64,000 nucleotides of DNA from an uncultured Stenotrophomonas sp. (GTDB taxonomy: Bacteria; Pseudomonadota; Gammaproteobacteria; Xanthomonadales; Xanthomonadaceae). Made by a program: the position numbers and the translations under genes. Position 1 is the first letter of the stretch. Each line of letters begins with the position of its first letter. The notes beneath the pieces were generated by a model that made no database searches, was not told where the DNA came from, and worked only from the letters and a program-made list of their open reading frames with translations. Location: assembly GCA_913775725.1 (NCBI GenBank), contig CAJYNG010000023.1:1-64000 (forward strand), given 5' to 3'. Below, one piece after another: positions 26,956 to 35,786 of the stretch.

Positions 26956-28111
26956 AACCAGAGCGGAACTGGCGCCGTCGGCGAAGGCCAGCCTGCTCAA
27001 GGTCGTGTCGCTGGCAGAGTTTGCCCAATCAGCACTTCCCTTGGAGCGCTTGGCCCTGGATCTGAGGGACGTTCCAGCGGACCATTTCAGCAGTGAGCTG
27101 CTAAACCTGCCTTGGGGTGCTGTCTTGCCCTCAATCGGGTTGCACTCCGCCGATGAGGCTCCTCTCGTTCGCCTGGAAGGTCCGCCGGGTGTTTGCAAGC
27201 CTGGGGATGTGTTGGAGCTCAATCCCCTGCAGAAGAAAGTGGCGATCCGCTACCGGCGCGGAGACACCGGCAATGTGTTGTTCGCCACCGAGCGCTGCAA
27301 CAGCTACTGCCTGATGTGCTCTCAGCCGCCTCGAGACGTTCAAGACGATTGGCGGGTGAGGCATCTCCTGGACCTGATCGACCTCATCGATCCGGAGGAA
27401 CCTTCGCTGGCGATCAGCGGCGGGGAACCGACCCTGCTGGGTGACTGGTTGGTCGACGTGGTGGCCAAATGCGCGCACGTGCTGCCCAACACCCACCTGC
27501 ACATCCTGTCCAACGGCCGACTGCGTGAGCCCGGCCTGCACGCGAAATTTGCAGGCCTCCATCCCAACCTGAGCTGGGGCATTCCGCTCTACGGGGACCG
27601 CTATGCTCTGCACGACTACGTGGTGCAAAGCGAAGGTGCGTTCGCTCAGACCCTTCGTGGGCTCTACGCACTGGAGGCCGCCCAGCAGCGGGTGGAGATA
27701 CGGATCGTGTTAGTCAAGCCCACGGTCGAGCGGCTGATACAGCTAGCCCGCTACATCTGGCGCAACCTACCCTTCGTCGAACACGTCGCACTGATGGGCA
27801 TCGAGCCCATCGGGTTTGCCAAAGCGCATCAGCGTGAGCTTTGGGCCGATCCGGCGGACTACGGCGATGTCCTGTCCGAAGCGGTTGGGCTACTGGCCGA
27901 GGGCGGAATTCCGGTCTCGCTCTACAACTTGCCCCTGTGCGCGTTGGACCGATCGCTTTGGCCCTACGCCGTGCAAAGCATTTCGCCTTGGAAGAACGAC
28001 TACCTGCCCGCCTGTGACGGCTGCTTGGTTCGGCAGCGGTGCGGCGGCTTCTTCTCGTGGGTCACACCGGCTTGGACCAGCCGGTCCATCTCTCCTGTCC
28101 TGGAAACCTGA
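26942..28111 (+). CDS. hxsC: Radical-SAM maturase HxsC
   Basis: A 389-residue second radical SAM enzyme. The cluster motif CNSYCLMC is at residues 119-126, and the SAM-binding part has ISGGEPTLLG. The N-terminal 110 residues are a separate domain (LRLEGPPGVCKPGDV region). Near the C-terminus CDGCLVRQRCGGFFSW is a short auxiliary-cluster motif. Its ATG lies within the end of hxsB, and hxsA follows after 2 bases. HxsB and HxsC always occur together, which suggests they act in sequence or as a complex on HxsA. Confidence 0.92.
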   Translation: MLPLETRAELAPSAKASLLKVVSLAEFAQSALPLERLALDLRDVPADHFSSELLNLPWGAVLPSIGLHSADEAPLVRLEGPPGVCKPGDVLELNPLQKKVAIRYRRGDTGNVLFATERCNSYCLMCSQPPRDVQDDWRVRHLLDLIDLIDPEEPSLAISGGEPTLLGDWLVDVVAKCAHVLPNTHLHILSNGRLREPGLHAKFAGLHPNLSWGIPLYGDRYALHDYVVQSEGAFAQTLRGLYALEAAQQRVEIRIVLVKPTVERLIQLARYIWRNLPFVEHVALMGIEPIGFAKAHQRELWADPADYGDVLSEAVGLLAEGGIPVSLYNLPLCALDRSLWPYAVQSISPWKNDYLPACDGCLVRQRCGGFFSWVTPAWTSRSISPVLET

Positions 28112-28113
28112 TC

Positions 28114-28776
28114 ATGTCCAACGCACTGATGATCGTCGGCGCCGCCACCTTGGGAACCTTGGGCACGGAGCCGCCCAAGGGCCAGTCCGACCTTTCCAGG
28201 CTCTCCGAGATGGACGGGAAATACGCGACCGTCCTGAGCACCTCGTTGAATGCAGGCCGGCACAACCTGTATGCAGGGCACCGCAGCCACAGCTCTCATC
28301 GATCACACAGTTCCCATCGCTCCCATTCGTCCGGGTCGGGAAGCTCGTATCGCTCCTATACCCCGCCACCGGCGACCTATACCCCACCGCCCACCCGCTA
28401 CACCGCGCCAGCGGCACCGGCGGCGCCCGCAGCCCCCCGAACCACCGGGAGTGGCGCCAGCCATTTGAATAGCTACCCGACCCAGAATTTGGAGCCGGCC
28501 GCCCGAGCAAACTCGAGGTCGACGAATAGCTTGACGCTGGAACCTGGCACCTACGAGAAGCCGGTCACGGAGGGACGGGACGCCGATGCGCTCAAGCTCC
28601 TGATCATGCGTGTCCAGGCAGCGCTCTACTCCAAGGGCTACGATCCAGGTGCCATCGACGGAGTCCTCACTCCTGAAACCCAATCGGCGCTGCGGATGTT
28701 CCAATTGGCCCACGGCATCCGGGCCACCGGAACGATGACGACTCCGACTCTGGATGCGCTTGGCGTACGGCTTTAA
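28114..28776 (+). CDS. hxsA: His-Xaa-Ser repeat protein HxsA, presumed modified precursor
   Basis: A 220-residue protein. The ATG at 28114 is 2 bases after hxsC. Residues 56-73 are six consecutive His-Xaa-Ser triplets (HRSHSSHRSHSSHRSHSS), the presumed target of HxsB and HxsC. Then come a Ser/Tyr stretch, a Pro/Thr/Ala-rich linker (about 83-110) and a C-terminal peptidoglycan-binding domain (about 158-218, with RVQAALYSKGYDPGAIDGVL and SALRMFQLAHGI). The N-terminus has only a short hydrophobic run (ALMIVGAATLG), not a standard signal peptide. The design suggests a modified protein anchored to the cell wall. Confidence 0.92.
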   Translation: MSNALMIVGAATLGTLGTEPPKGQSDLSRLSEMDGKYATVLSTSLNAGRHNLYAGHRSHSSHRSHSSHRSHSSGSGSSYRSYTPPPATYTPPPTRYTAPAAPAAPAAPRTTGSGASHLNSYPTQNLEPAARANSRSTNSLTLEPGTYEKPVTEGRDADALKLLIMRVQAALYSKGYDPGAIDGVLTPETQSALRMFQLAHGIRATGTMTTPTLDALGVRL

Positions 28777-28802
28777 CGCTCTGCGTCCTTTCATCACAGC
28801 GT

Positions 28803-29813
28803 TCAACGTCCGCGCAGCATTGGCTTTGCGCTCTTTCCAGCAATCAAGGCGGCACGATAAACCGCTCCTTCGGCCCAGCGCTCATCGCCTAGAGACATCA
28901 GGTGAATGGATAGGTTCGGCCTCGATCGCTGAACCGTCAAACGGCCTAGAAGGTGCGCGACACCGTCGTGGTCCTCGAACTCCCCTCTCAGCAACCTACG
29001 CCATGCTGACGCCAAAAGATCGGCGACTTGTACACCGGGAACGTCATGTGACCGCACGAACTTAGAATCTCGCATGATCGCTCCCAGGTTCACCGCTGAC
29101 TTGATGGCATGGCCAGCGGCCTCTTGAAGGTAGGCTGGGACATCTTCGGGCGCGGTTCTGAAGCGTTTCTCAAAGTGAGAGTAGTCGAAGCCCTTCACAA
29201 AGATTCCGGGGTCTCGCAAAGACTTGGCCTGAATGAGGCCAGGTGCCATATGGGTCAGCGTTTGCTCGAACAATGGACGGGCGGCGTTCTTCTCGTCCAT
29301 TCGCCACTTGAAGCTCCCCAGTGTTGCGGGAATGCGCTGTACATAGTAGGGCGTGGCCATCCGAAAAACTTGATCCAACAGGTCGATCTGGGTCACCAAC
29401 TGCGTGTATAGCTGTGGCGACAAGCGCTCCAGCCTACCCGACAAATCGTCTATCGAAGCACGACCCTCTTCGTAGAGCATTTTTTGCCTGTTGGCTCTGA
29501 CGCTTTGGACCTGTTTTTCTTGATGGGCAAGCACCACTGCTGCGTCTTGACTACCCAAGTCAATCGCAGAGACAAAGAGCGAACCCTCAAGCTGACCAAG
29601 CTTTCCCAAAAAACGCTTTAAGTTCGCCTCCGACAGGTCTTTCAGTTTGACCTCATCTTGGAAACGTCGCCCTAGTTGCCGTTTAAGCAGACTTAGCGCC
29701 TCCTCCACCTTCTTCTTGGTAATCTCCGGAACAACGTACCCCGCGACGATGCACCAGCTGTCGCTCTTCGTCGAATGAACGAACGTGCCGGACTCATCGA
29801 CATAGATGAACAT
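28803..29813 (-). CDS. DUF3800-domain protein
   Basis: A 336-residue protein that opens with the family signature MFIYVDESGTFVHS, followed by WCIVAGYVVP. Acidic residues of this signature and later ones (VADLLASAWRRLLRGE) are typical of DUF3800, which has an RNase H-like fold. Members are frequent in mobile and defence-rich regions and are proposed nucleases; the activity here is unproven. It is the second gene behind the SIR2-like gene (96-base gap) and converges on hxsA with a 26-base gap. Confidence 0.85.
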   Translation of the reverse strand: MFIYVDESGTFVHSTKSDSWCIVAGYVVPEITKKKVEEALSLLKRQLGRRFQDEVKLKDLSEANLKRFLGKLGQLEGSLFVSAIDLGSQDAAVVLAHQEKQVQSVRANRQKMLYEEGRASIDDLSGRLERLSPQLYTQLVTQIDLLDQVFRMATPYYVQRIPATLGSFKWRMDEKNAARPLFEQTLTHMAPGLIQAKSLRDPGIFVKGFDYSHFEKRFRTAPEDVPAYLQEAAGHAIKSAVNLGAIMRDSKFVRSHDVPGVQVADLLASAWRRLLRGEFEDHDGVAHLLGRLTVQRSRPNLSIHLMSLGDERWAEGAVYRAALIAGKSAKPMLRGR

Positions 29814-29909
29814 CCGCCCTACTCCCTTCTAGGCCCAAGGATTGCAATGTTGTTGACCACCCAAGGCTTCTGGCACGGCCGGAGCTGCATCGGGTTCCCC
29901 AACCCCGCG

Positions 29910-30881
29910 TCAAGCCCAATCAGTGAAATCCAATACGTTAGCTAAGCGAAGAACAGTGGCATTCCTGCCCAAGGACTTCCTCCAGAATAGCTCGCGCTCA
30001 GCCTGCTCCCCTGCACCCTGCCACTCGACAACGCGAATGCTTTCCGGGACGCGCCGCTCGAGCAATTCGTTGAGGTGGGTATCTAGCCCTGAATAGCCGA
30101 AAAAAATTACCTCTTCAGACTCAGCTAGGGCCAGCTCTAAGTGCTTCCAATAGCTCTGCAATAAGGGGGAGGCCGCAATCACTGTGGGTTTATGTTTGAC
30201 GTGCGTAAGCACGATATGCGACCCCACAACGTCGCCAGCCTCTTTCAACTCTGCCTGAGCCAGCTTTCGGGTCACACCGTCCTGATCCACAAAAAGCGGC
30301 GAGCCGTGGAGATGAAGGTAGTATCCGAAGGTTCTCCCCTGCCTGCGCTCCAAATTCTCACACGCGAAGCCAGCGGTCAGCATGCCATCCACCAATGCGC
30401 CGCCGTAGCCCCTCAAAACGTAGGCTTCGATCATCCGCTGATACAGCAGGTTGTCGTAGTTGAGGGTCGCGACGTGCGAGTGGGTATCGTGAAGGAAGGC
30501 GGCCAGCGGCTGCGCAAACTCCAGCGGGAGGACGACTTCACGTTGATGGAACTGGAGGGCTGTCTGGTAAAGAAACTTACGCACAGCGGCAGGGAATTGC
30601 TGTCCGTGCAAGCTAAGCCAATGCGCTCCGCCTTGGCTCATCCTATCTAGAAAATCACACGAAGAGACCACCAACTGAAGCGCATCCAAGTCGTCCTCCC
30701 CATGGGGCCGCTCCGTGTTGCCATCGTCTACTAGACAGCAGCGCACCAGTGCCCGGGTCTCCGGATCAAAGATGCCTTCACCCTCCCATGCCCGTCCAAT
30801 CGCCCCATCAAGTGAGAACAGATTGGGATCGAGAGCCATTCCGAGCCCGTTTCCAAAAATCAGGGTCTTCCTCACGTCCAT
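29910..30881 (-). CDS. SIR2-like domain protein (DUF4917 type)
   Basis: A 323-residue protein with the signs of a SIR2-like NAD-binding domain: LIFGNGLGMALDP at the N-terminus, HVATLNYDNLLYQ near residue 137, YYLHLHGSP (probable catalytic His), and EVIFFGYSGLDTHLNELLE near 285. SIR2-like domains of this kind serve as NAD-depleting effectors in several anti-phage systems. Together with the DUF3800 gene it may form a defence pair; that is inference. A GTG six bases inside (30875) has better Shine-Dalgarno spacing than the ATG used. Confidence 0.8.
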   Translation of the reverse strand: MDVRKTLIFGNGLGMALDPNLFSLDGAIGRAWEGEGIFDPETRALVRCCLVDDGNTERPHGEDDLDALQLVVSSCDFLDRMSQGGAHWLSLHGQQFPAAVRKFLYQTALQFHQREVVLPLEFAQPLAAFLHDTHSHVATLNYDNLLYQRMIEAYVLRGYGGALVDGMLTAGFACENLERRQGRTFGYYLHLHGSPLFVDQDGVTRKLAQAELKEAGDVVGSHIVLTHVKHKPTVIAASPLLQSYWKHLELALAESEEVIFFGYSGLDTHLNELLERRVPESIRVVEWQGAGEQAERELFWRKSLGRNATVLRLANVLDFTDWA

Positions 30882-31376
30882 GTCCTCGCTTAGCAGCAGG
30901 CCATGCTCCTATCGGCCTGCGAGATGGGTTCTTGAACCACAGGGCGTCACGCGTCCCTGCGGGAGTGCCGTGAGCTGAAGATCGGGGCTCGCTATCGCCG
31001 AAACAGCCAGGGAGATTTTCAAGACTGGCACCGGCACCAGCGCGAGGGACCTCGTTCAAACCCGGAGGCCGGGCAGGAAACACGCGTGAAAGATCGCCCC
31101 TGGGACCCAGCGAAGAGCTCGAGCGTCTGCATTTCAACAAAGTTCCCTCTCCAGCATCAGGGCCGCCTTGGTTTGATCAAACGCCGTCGCTCTGAAGAGC
31201 CCAAATCTTCCCGCAGAATAGAACTGAGCGACGAAAACGCATGTCGCCACTGATCTACCGACATCGCCTGCTCGTCTTTGGACTGAGTCTAGAGACGGAT
31301 TTGGAACTACGAGCCACCGCTTGGGGCTGACTGTGCCAACCGCGTGTATCAAGTCCTGAGATTTAGCCAGCCTGGA
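30882..31376. other. Gap without a recognisable gene
   Basis: About 495 bases. A plus-strand frame from about 30945 to 31250 (LKIGARYRRNSQGDFQDWH) has no start codon and no family features. No repeats or hairpins stand out. Confidence 0.3.
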
Positions 31377-31715
31377 CTATCTATCGCTCGGATCGGCGAT
31401 CTCACGAAGTCGCTTAAGAGCTTCCTTCTGCTTTGACACAGGAAGCTGTGATACCAGCAAGATGACCTCTGCAATGAGGTCAGGAGTGGCGTGAAAATAC
31501 GCTACCGGCAAGCCAAGAGCTTTGGCCAGGGCCTCTGATGTCGCCGGATCGGGGTCATGCTGCCCCGTCTCGTAGCGGCTCACCCTCGTCGCTCCTGAGA
31601 CGGAGTCGACCATTCCGATGCGCTCGGCAAGCTGGGCTTGCGTCCACCCTTTCGCGAGCCGTGCACTGCGCAGGCGCTTGCCATAGACCGTTGCGGGCGT
31701 CTTGGGTTGAGGCAT
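31377..31715 (-). CDS. XRE-family helix-turn-helix regulator
   Basis: A 112-residue protein with a Cro/CI-type helix-turn-helix at about residues 12-65 (LRSARLAKGWTQAQLAERIG, RVSRYETGQHDPDPATSEAL). The short C-terminal tail (VSKQKEALKRLREIADPSDR) may serve dimerisation. The ATG at 31715 is preferred from the family start; an upstream start is possible. It diverges from the exported-protein gene 112 bases away and may control that promoter. Confidence 0.8.
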   Translation of the reverse strand: MPQPKTPATVYGKRLRSARLAKGWTQAQLAERIGMVDSVSGATRVSRYETGQHDPDPATSEALAKALGLPVAYFHATPDLIAEVILLVSQLPVSKQKEALKRLREIADPSDR

Positions 31716-31827
31716 CCGGAATCTTGCACCACAGCTGAACTCCCTCCAAGTCTGACGGTTGGAATCGGATTGCACATCTGCGATTATCGTAAATGTCACC
31801 GCACCGGTGGTCTACAGGGGCTTACCC

Positions 31828-32577
31828 ATGCAGCACGCACTACAGGGAGCCGTCGCGCTCTTCGCGTTGGTCATCGTCAGCGCTCCGGCCCTGGCGGAAG
31901 AAGCCGTTGACCCCAAGCCCGGCTTCTTCCGGCAGCTTGGCAAGAGCCTGAAAGATGCCGGCCAGCAAGCACTTGGGGCCAAGCCTGCAGCCAGCGATGC
32001 GGCTGCCGGTGGCCCCCTCTACACGCTGATCAGTGGTGCTGGCCGGATCAACGGCCTGTTCAAGAACGAGAACCACCAGAGCGCCCAACAAGGCCGACTG
32101 GACTGGCCGCGGGTCGCGCTGACCTACAAGGAATGGGGCGCAACGCTGCCCTGCTGGACTGTCGAAGCTCGGATCTGGACCAACCCCACCGCCTCGACGA
32201 CGGAAAGGTTCCGAGCGTGCGCCGACGCCTCGTTGACAATTCGGGACGACCTGGGCGAAGAAGCGGAGCTCAACAGCAACGCGCGGGCCAAGGCCATCAC
32301 GGACCTGCTGGTGGGTCTGCGGGTTCGCCCTGGGAAACCGAACACCGGCGACGACCGGACCAGCGGCCCCACCCCACCCCGCGAGCCCTTCAACGTGCGC
32401 ACAACTCGCGAGGGCGTGGCCTGGCAAGCCCGAAAGGTGGCTTTGAGCGCCGCCTGGGTATCCGGCTACCTGCGCGCTGAAGACCTCTACCCCGGCCCTT
32501 CCGGAATTCTGACACCCTTCCGCGACACGCGCATGTGGATCGCCGGCTTCGATCCGGCCGGTAACCACGACAAGTAA
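31828..32577 (+). CDS. Exported protein of unknown function
   Basis: A 249-residue secreted or periplasmic protein. From the ATG at 31828 the signal peptide is clear (MQHALQGAVALFALVIVSA, cleavage at ALA-EE). The mature part has FFRQLGKSLKDAGQQALGAK and two Cys (TLPCWTVEA, ERFRACADA) that may form a disulphide. I know no family. It heads a three-gene run with a lipoprotein and a membrane protein. Confidence 0.65.
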   Translation: MQHALQGAVALFALVIVSAPALAEEAVDPKPGFFRQLGKSLKDAGQQALGAKPAASDAAAGGPLYTLISGAGRINGLFKNENHQSAQQGRLDWPRVALTYKEWGATLPCWTVEARIWTNPTASTTERFRACADASLTIRDDLGEEAELNSNARAKAITDLLVGLRVRPGKPNTGDDRTSGPTPPREPFNVRTTREGVAWQARKVALSAAWVSGYLRAEDLYPGPSGILTPFRDTRMWIAGFDPAGNHDK

Positions 32578-32603
32578 TCCCCCCTCAACCAGGAAGAGAC
32601 CCA

Positions 32604-32924
32604 ATGAACGGCATCAGGATCATCGTTTTCAGCTTGACCACTGCCTTCGCGCTGGCGGCCTGCGGCAGCAAACCCTCCGACGATCAGGCCAAGAAGGCCA
32701 TCACCGCCGAGTTTGAGCGCGTGCTCGGTAGCCAGGTTTGGGTGAAGGAGTATCGGGATTTCAGCCTGAGCGGCTGCAAGAAGTCCGAAGCGGCCGACGG
32801 GATGGTATGCGACGTGGGCGGCTCGGTCGTCCTCGACATTGGCGGCGTCGCTCAAGCTAGGCCGTTCGTTCAGCCTGTCCGCTTCTCAAAGGCGTCCGGC
32901 GAATGGACCGCCCACAAGCCCTGA
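32604..32924 (+). CDS. Small lipoprotein
   Basis: A 106-residue lipoprotein with a good ribosome-binding site (AGGAAGAG) and a canonical lipobox ALAAC. The mature part is about 87 residues, with two more Cys (SGCKKSEA, DGMVCDVGG). No family recognised. It follows the exported-protein gene by 26 bases and precedes a membrane protein by 7. Confidence 0.75.
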   Translation: MNGIRIIVFSLTTAFALAACGSKPSDDQAKKAITAEFERVLGSQVWVKEYRDFSLSGCKKSEAADGMVCDVGGSVVLDIGGVAQARPFVQPVRFSKASGEWTAHKP

Positions 32925-32931
32925 GGCCACC

Positions 32932-33393
32932 ATGACCACGCGTTCTTACGCTCATGTTGGTTGCGCGACGGTTCTATTGGTAGGCGCCGGCCTGCTGTTC
33001 GTGGCCGGCGGCCTCGAGGCCCTGCAGCAAGGGGCCATTCTGGGCTGGATCGCCATCGCGGGTGGCTTGGCCATTTGGGCCGTGTTGGGATTTCTCTACT
33101 GGATCAACGCCCGGGCCTACCGACGTCAGGAGGAGGTCCAACGGCAACCGTGCGCCCCACCCACGCCCAAGCGCGGCGGGTTGTGGAAAGCATTCTTCGC
33201 CTCTTGGTTGGTCGTGATGGCCGCCCACGTGGCAGCTTTCCTAGGGATGGGCTTCGCCGACCTGCTTCCGCACCCTCAGCAAGCGAGGGCAATCTTTAGC
33301 CTCATCGCCCTGGCATTGGCGCCGGCACACCTTGTAGTGCCCGCCCTGGCGGGAATGCTCTATAGCTTGATGCGTCCGCCTAGACCAAGGTAA
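32932..33393 (+). CDS. Membrane protein with four predicted helices
   Basis: A 153-residue inner-membrane protein. The ATG at 32932 lies 7 bases after the lipoprotein stop. Hydrophobic segments include VLLVGAGLLFVAGGLEAL, WIAIAGGLAIWAVLGFLYWI, FFASWLVVMAAHVAAFLGMG and IALALAPAHLVVPALAGMLY, with a basic cytoplasmic loop between the second and third. Family unknown. Confidence 0.7.
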   Translation: MTTRSYAHVGCATVLLVGAGLLFVAGGLEALQQGAILGWIAIAGGLAIWAVLGFLYWINARAYRRQEEVQRQPCAPPTPKRGGLWKAFFASWLVVMAAHVAAFLGMGFADLLPHPQQARAIFSLIALALAPAHLVVPALAGMLYSLMRPPRPR

Positions 33394-33596
33394 GCCTATT
33401 CGGCGGGCCTCTTCCAAATGCCGTTCTCCGTCAGGGTCTCGCATTGCTTCCATCGCATTCTGCGCAGCTGCCTGAATCGCCAAGTCGGGCGTGACAAAGG
33501 AGTTGGGGGTTCTGTCCGGGTGAAGCTCTCCCTCCTAACCGATCTAGGTTCCAGTGACCTCCATCAACGACAGATAGTTGCAAGCGGGAATGAGAA

Positions 33597-34043
33597 CTAT
33601 CGGGCCGGCTTTTCAAGCTGACCTTTCGAACCCAGGTAATCGGCAAAATCATCGTCGTCTGCTGCCCGAGCCTCCTGCTCTGGCTCCCCCTCCTCCACGC
33701 TCGCCCCCGCTGCAAGCAGTGCCTCGGCGATCTGACGCTTCACCTCGAAATCGAGCTCCCCGTCACGGGCCAGCCATACCAAGGGAGGCTGATCCTCATC
33801 GTCGTCTGTGTAGGTATACGCGTCCGGGTCCAAGCCGGTGGCTAAGAGCGCCGTCACCAGTTCGACATCCCCGACCACGCAAGCGTTGTGCAGTTGCGGA
33901 TACCAAAGTGACCGCCCGCGCTCTTGGAGAGCCTCTGGCAGCGCCTTCACCGCGTCCAACATCTCATCGAAGCGCTCACGGAAGGCCTCACTGCCACTGT
34001 AGAGGTCGTCGAAGCCCATGGCGGCTGCAATGTCTGCGTGCAT
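33597..34043 (-). CDS. Ankyrin-like protein
   Basis: A 148-residue protein. The ATG at 34043 is chosen because upstream codons look random. It has a helical N-terminus (SEAFRERFDEMLDAVKALPE) and one to two ankyrin-like repeats (LHNACVVGDVELVTALLATG, then QIAEALLAAGASVEEGEPEQ). The tail is highly acidic (ARAADDDDFADYLGS). It lies between the small envelope genes and the integrase. Function unknown. Confidence 0.7.
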   Translation of the reverse strand: MHADIAAAMGFDDLYSGSEAFRERFDEMLDAVKALPEALQERGRSLWYPQLHNACVVGDVELVTALLATGLDPDAYTYTDDDEDQPPLVWLARDGELDFEVKRQIAEALLAAGASVEEGEPEQEARAADDDDFADYLGSKGQLEKPAR

Positions 34044-34226
34044 ATCGGTTTCCCTATTTGGAAGAACTAAACGTGCCGTCCAACCCTGCGCGCTGAGGCC
34101 AGCCTCGTGGCCAACTGCTGGCTGCGCGCACGGCATACCCAGAGAATTGATTTGGATCGATGAGCAGTAGCGCCGGGCAAGATGCAAGTCACAACCTCGC
34201 CTGATGCCCTCATCCCGCAACAGACC

Positions 34227-35704
34227 TCACTCCTCACCCAAGTCACTCCTTGCCAGCCGGAGTCCCCAGTGGAGTACCGGATGGCAAGCCTCGGCCAGCG
34301 CCCGCGGCGCGAATTCCGTCTCATAGGCGTGGGCATGCTCTTGCCGGTCGGACAGCTCGTGGCCCGTGTACTCCTCCCGGAGCTCACGGTGGACGCCCTT
34401 CGCTTTGAGCGCGCCGATGACGGTGTCACGGAAGCTGTGGTGCCCCACCCTGCCGCCGCCGCGCGCCTTGATGCCCAGCTTGACCAAGTAGCGAGAGAAG
34501 GCGTGCTGGGCCCTGCCGGCAGGCCCGTTCTTCGCGTCAAACGTCAGGTCCGGGAAAAGCTTGGTCTCGCCAGCCGCCTTCAGCCTACGCACGCTCTCCC
34601 ACAAGCCCAACGCGATGAGGTCGGGATGCACCGGCGTTTTTCGGTCACTGGCGTCGGTCTTGAGGCTTTGTGTTCACCCAGCCAGGTGAAGTGAAAGATC
34701 GGGATGCCCTCCTCTTCCCGGCAGTCCTCAAGCTCCAGCCGGGCCACTTCGTTGGAACGCGCACCCGTGCAAAGAAGGATGAGCGGGATCCACTTGGCCG
34801 CATCGCCCTTCAGTTGCCGGAAGTTCTCAGGGTCAAAGACACGCTGCACCTGCTCCGGAGAGAACGCCTGCGAGCCGTGCGTTTTGGCCCGCTGCTTCTT
34901 GACCTGCTTTGACACCCGAGCGTGACCCTCCGCAGGGTTGTCCCCGACGGGATAGAGCCCCGAGGTTTGCGCCCAATCCAGGAAGGTCACACAAACCGAG
35001 AAGCGGTTGGCGATGTAGGTGATCACCCGCCTCAAGGACTGCTCATGCAAGAACCAATCGGCGAAGTCCAGGCGGGTCAGTTCCTGCAACAGCACCGGTC
35101 GGCCATTCTTGCGTTGCCCTGCCAAGAAGAGCTCCAGGTCAACCAGCGCTTTCCGCTTCTGAACGATGGTCTTGCCAACGTTCTTGCCCTGGATGCCCAA
35201 CAGGTACTTCTCGCGTGCGTCCGCAAGCGTGATGCCCACCGGTACGGGTGACCGCTCATTGCCCGCCGGTCGAGAGGGACGAGGCGCCGAGGGCGGCACA
35301 ACGCCTTCGGCGGCGGCGGCCAATGGGTCCAGCGCCAGGAGATCCCGAACGGTCTCCTGAAACAACGCACGATCACGATCGTCGTTGATCTCGACACGCC
35401 CCAGCTCCACGCCACCCGGCAACTTGACCCCCTGTAGGATCAATTCGCGGATAGGCTTCCCTTTGAGCATCTTCAATAGCTCATCAAGCTCCGATCCCAT
35501 ACCGTCATTCCTGAGGGCAGCGAAGATTCGAGCATAGCCTGCCTGCATCACCAGCGCACAGGCTGTGGCGACACGCGCACAGGTCGTCGCGGTGGCGCGT
35601 TTGATGACTTTGCAGCCCAGCAGGGATTGAAGATCGCTCGGCACCTTCAGCCGAACGTAGAAGCGGCCAGTGGTGCCGCGAACCAAGTAGTGCGCTACTC
35701 GCAT
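34227..35704 (-). pseudogene. int: Tyrosine integrase of the element, split by a frameshift
   Basis: The N-terminal part (from ATG 35704, MRVAHYLVRGTTGRFYVRLK) includes the core-binding domain and the first catalytic Arg (LCTGARSNEVARLELEDC). Near 34,669 the frame changes; the second frame supplies KTDASDRKTPVHPDLIALGL, HHSFRDTVIGALKAKG (His-x-x-Arg) and ELREEYTGHELSDRQEHAHA (last His and Tyr region). One extra C in GCCTCAAG would restore a single ~490-residue integrase. It starts 83 bases from the tRNA-Ser gene and reads away from it, as in tRNA-targeting islands. Either it is broken or there is one sequence error. Confidence 0.85.
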
Positions 35705-35736
35705 GACGAAGTGTCCAAGCGAGTGTCCAAGGCCGC

Positions 35737-35776
35737 AAAAAGAAAAACGCCCGCAAATCACTGATCTGCGGGCGTT
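35737..35776 (-). terminator. Rho-independent terminator of tRNA-Ser
   Basis: On the minus strand AACGCCCGCA pairs with TGCGGGCGTT (35746-35776), followed by TTTCTTTTT. It lies 10 bases after the tRNA 3' end. Confidence 0.85.
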
Positions 35777-35786
35777 TCCTATCAAC

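Noticed and set aside
28279..28332. Short DNA repeats that could be read as a CRISPR or minisatellite
   Set aside because: They are the codons of the six His-Xaa-Ser triplets in hxsA, with synonymous variation; there are no spacers.
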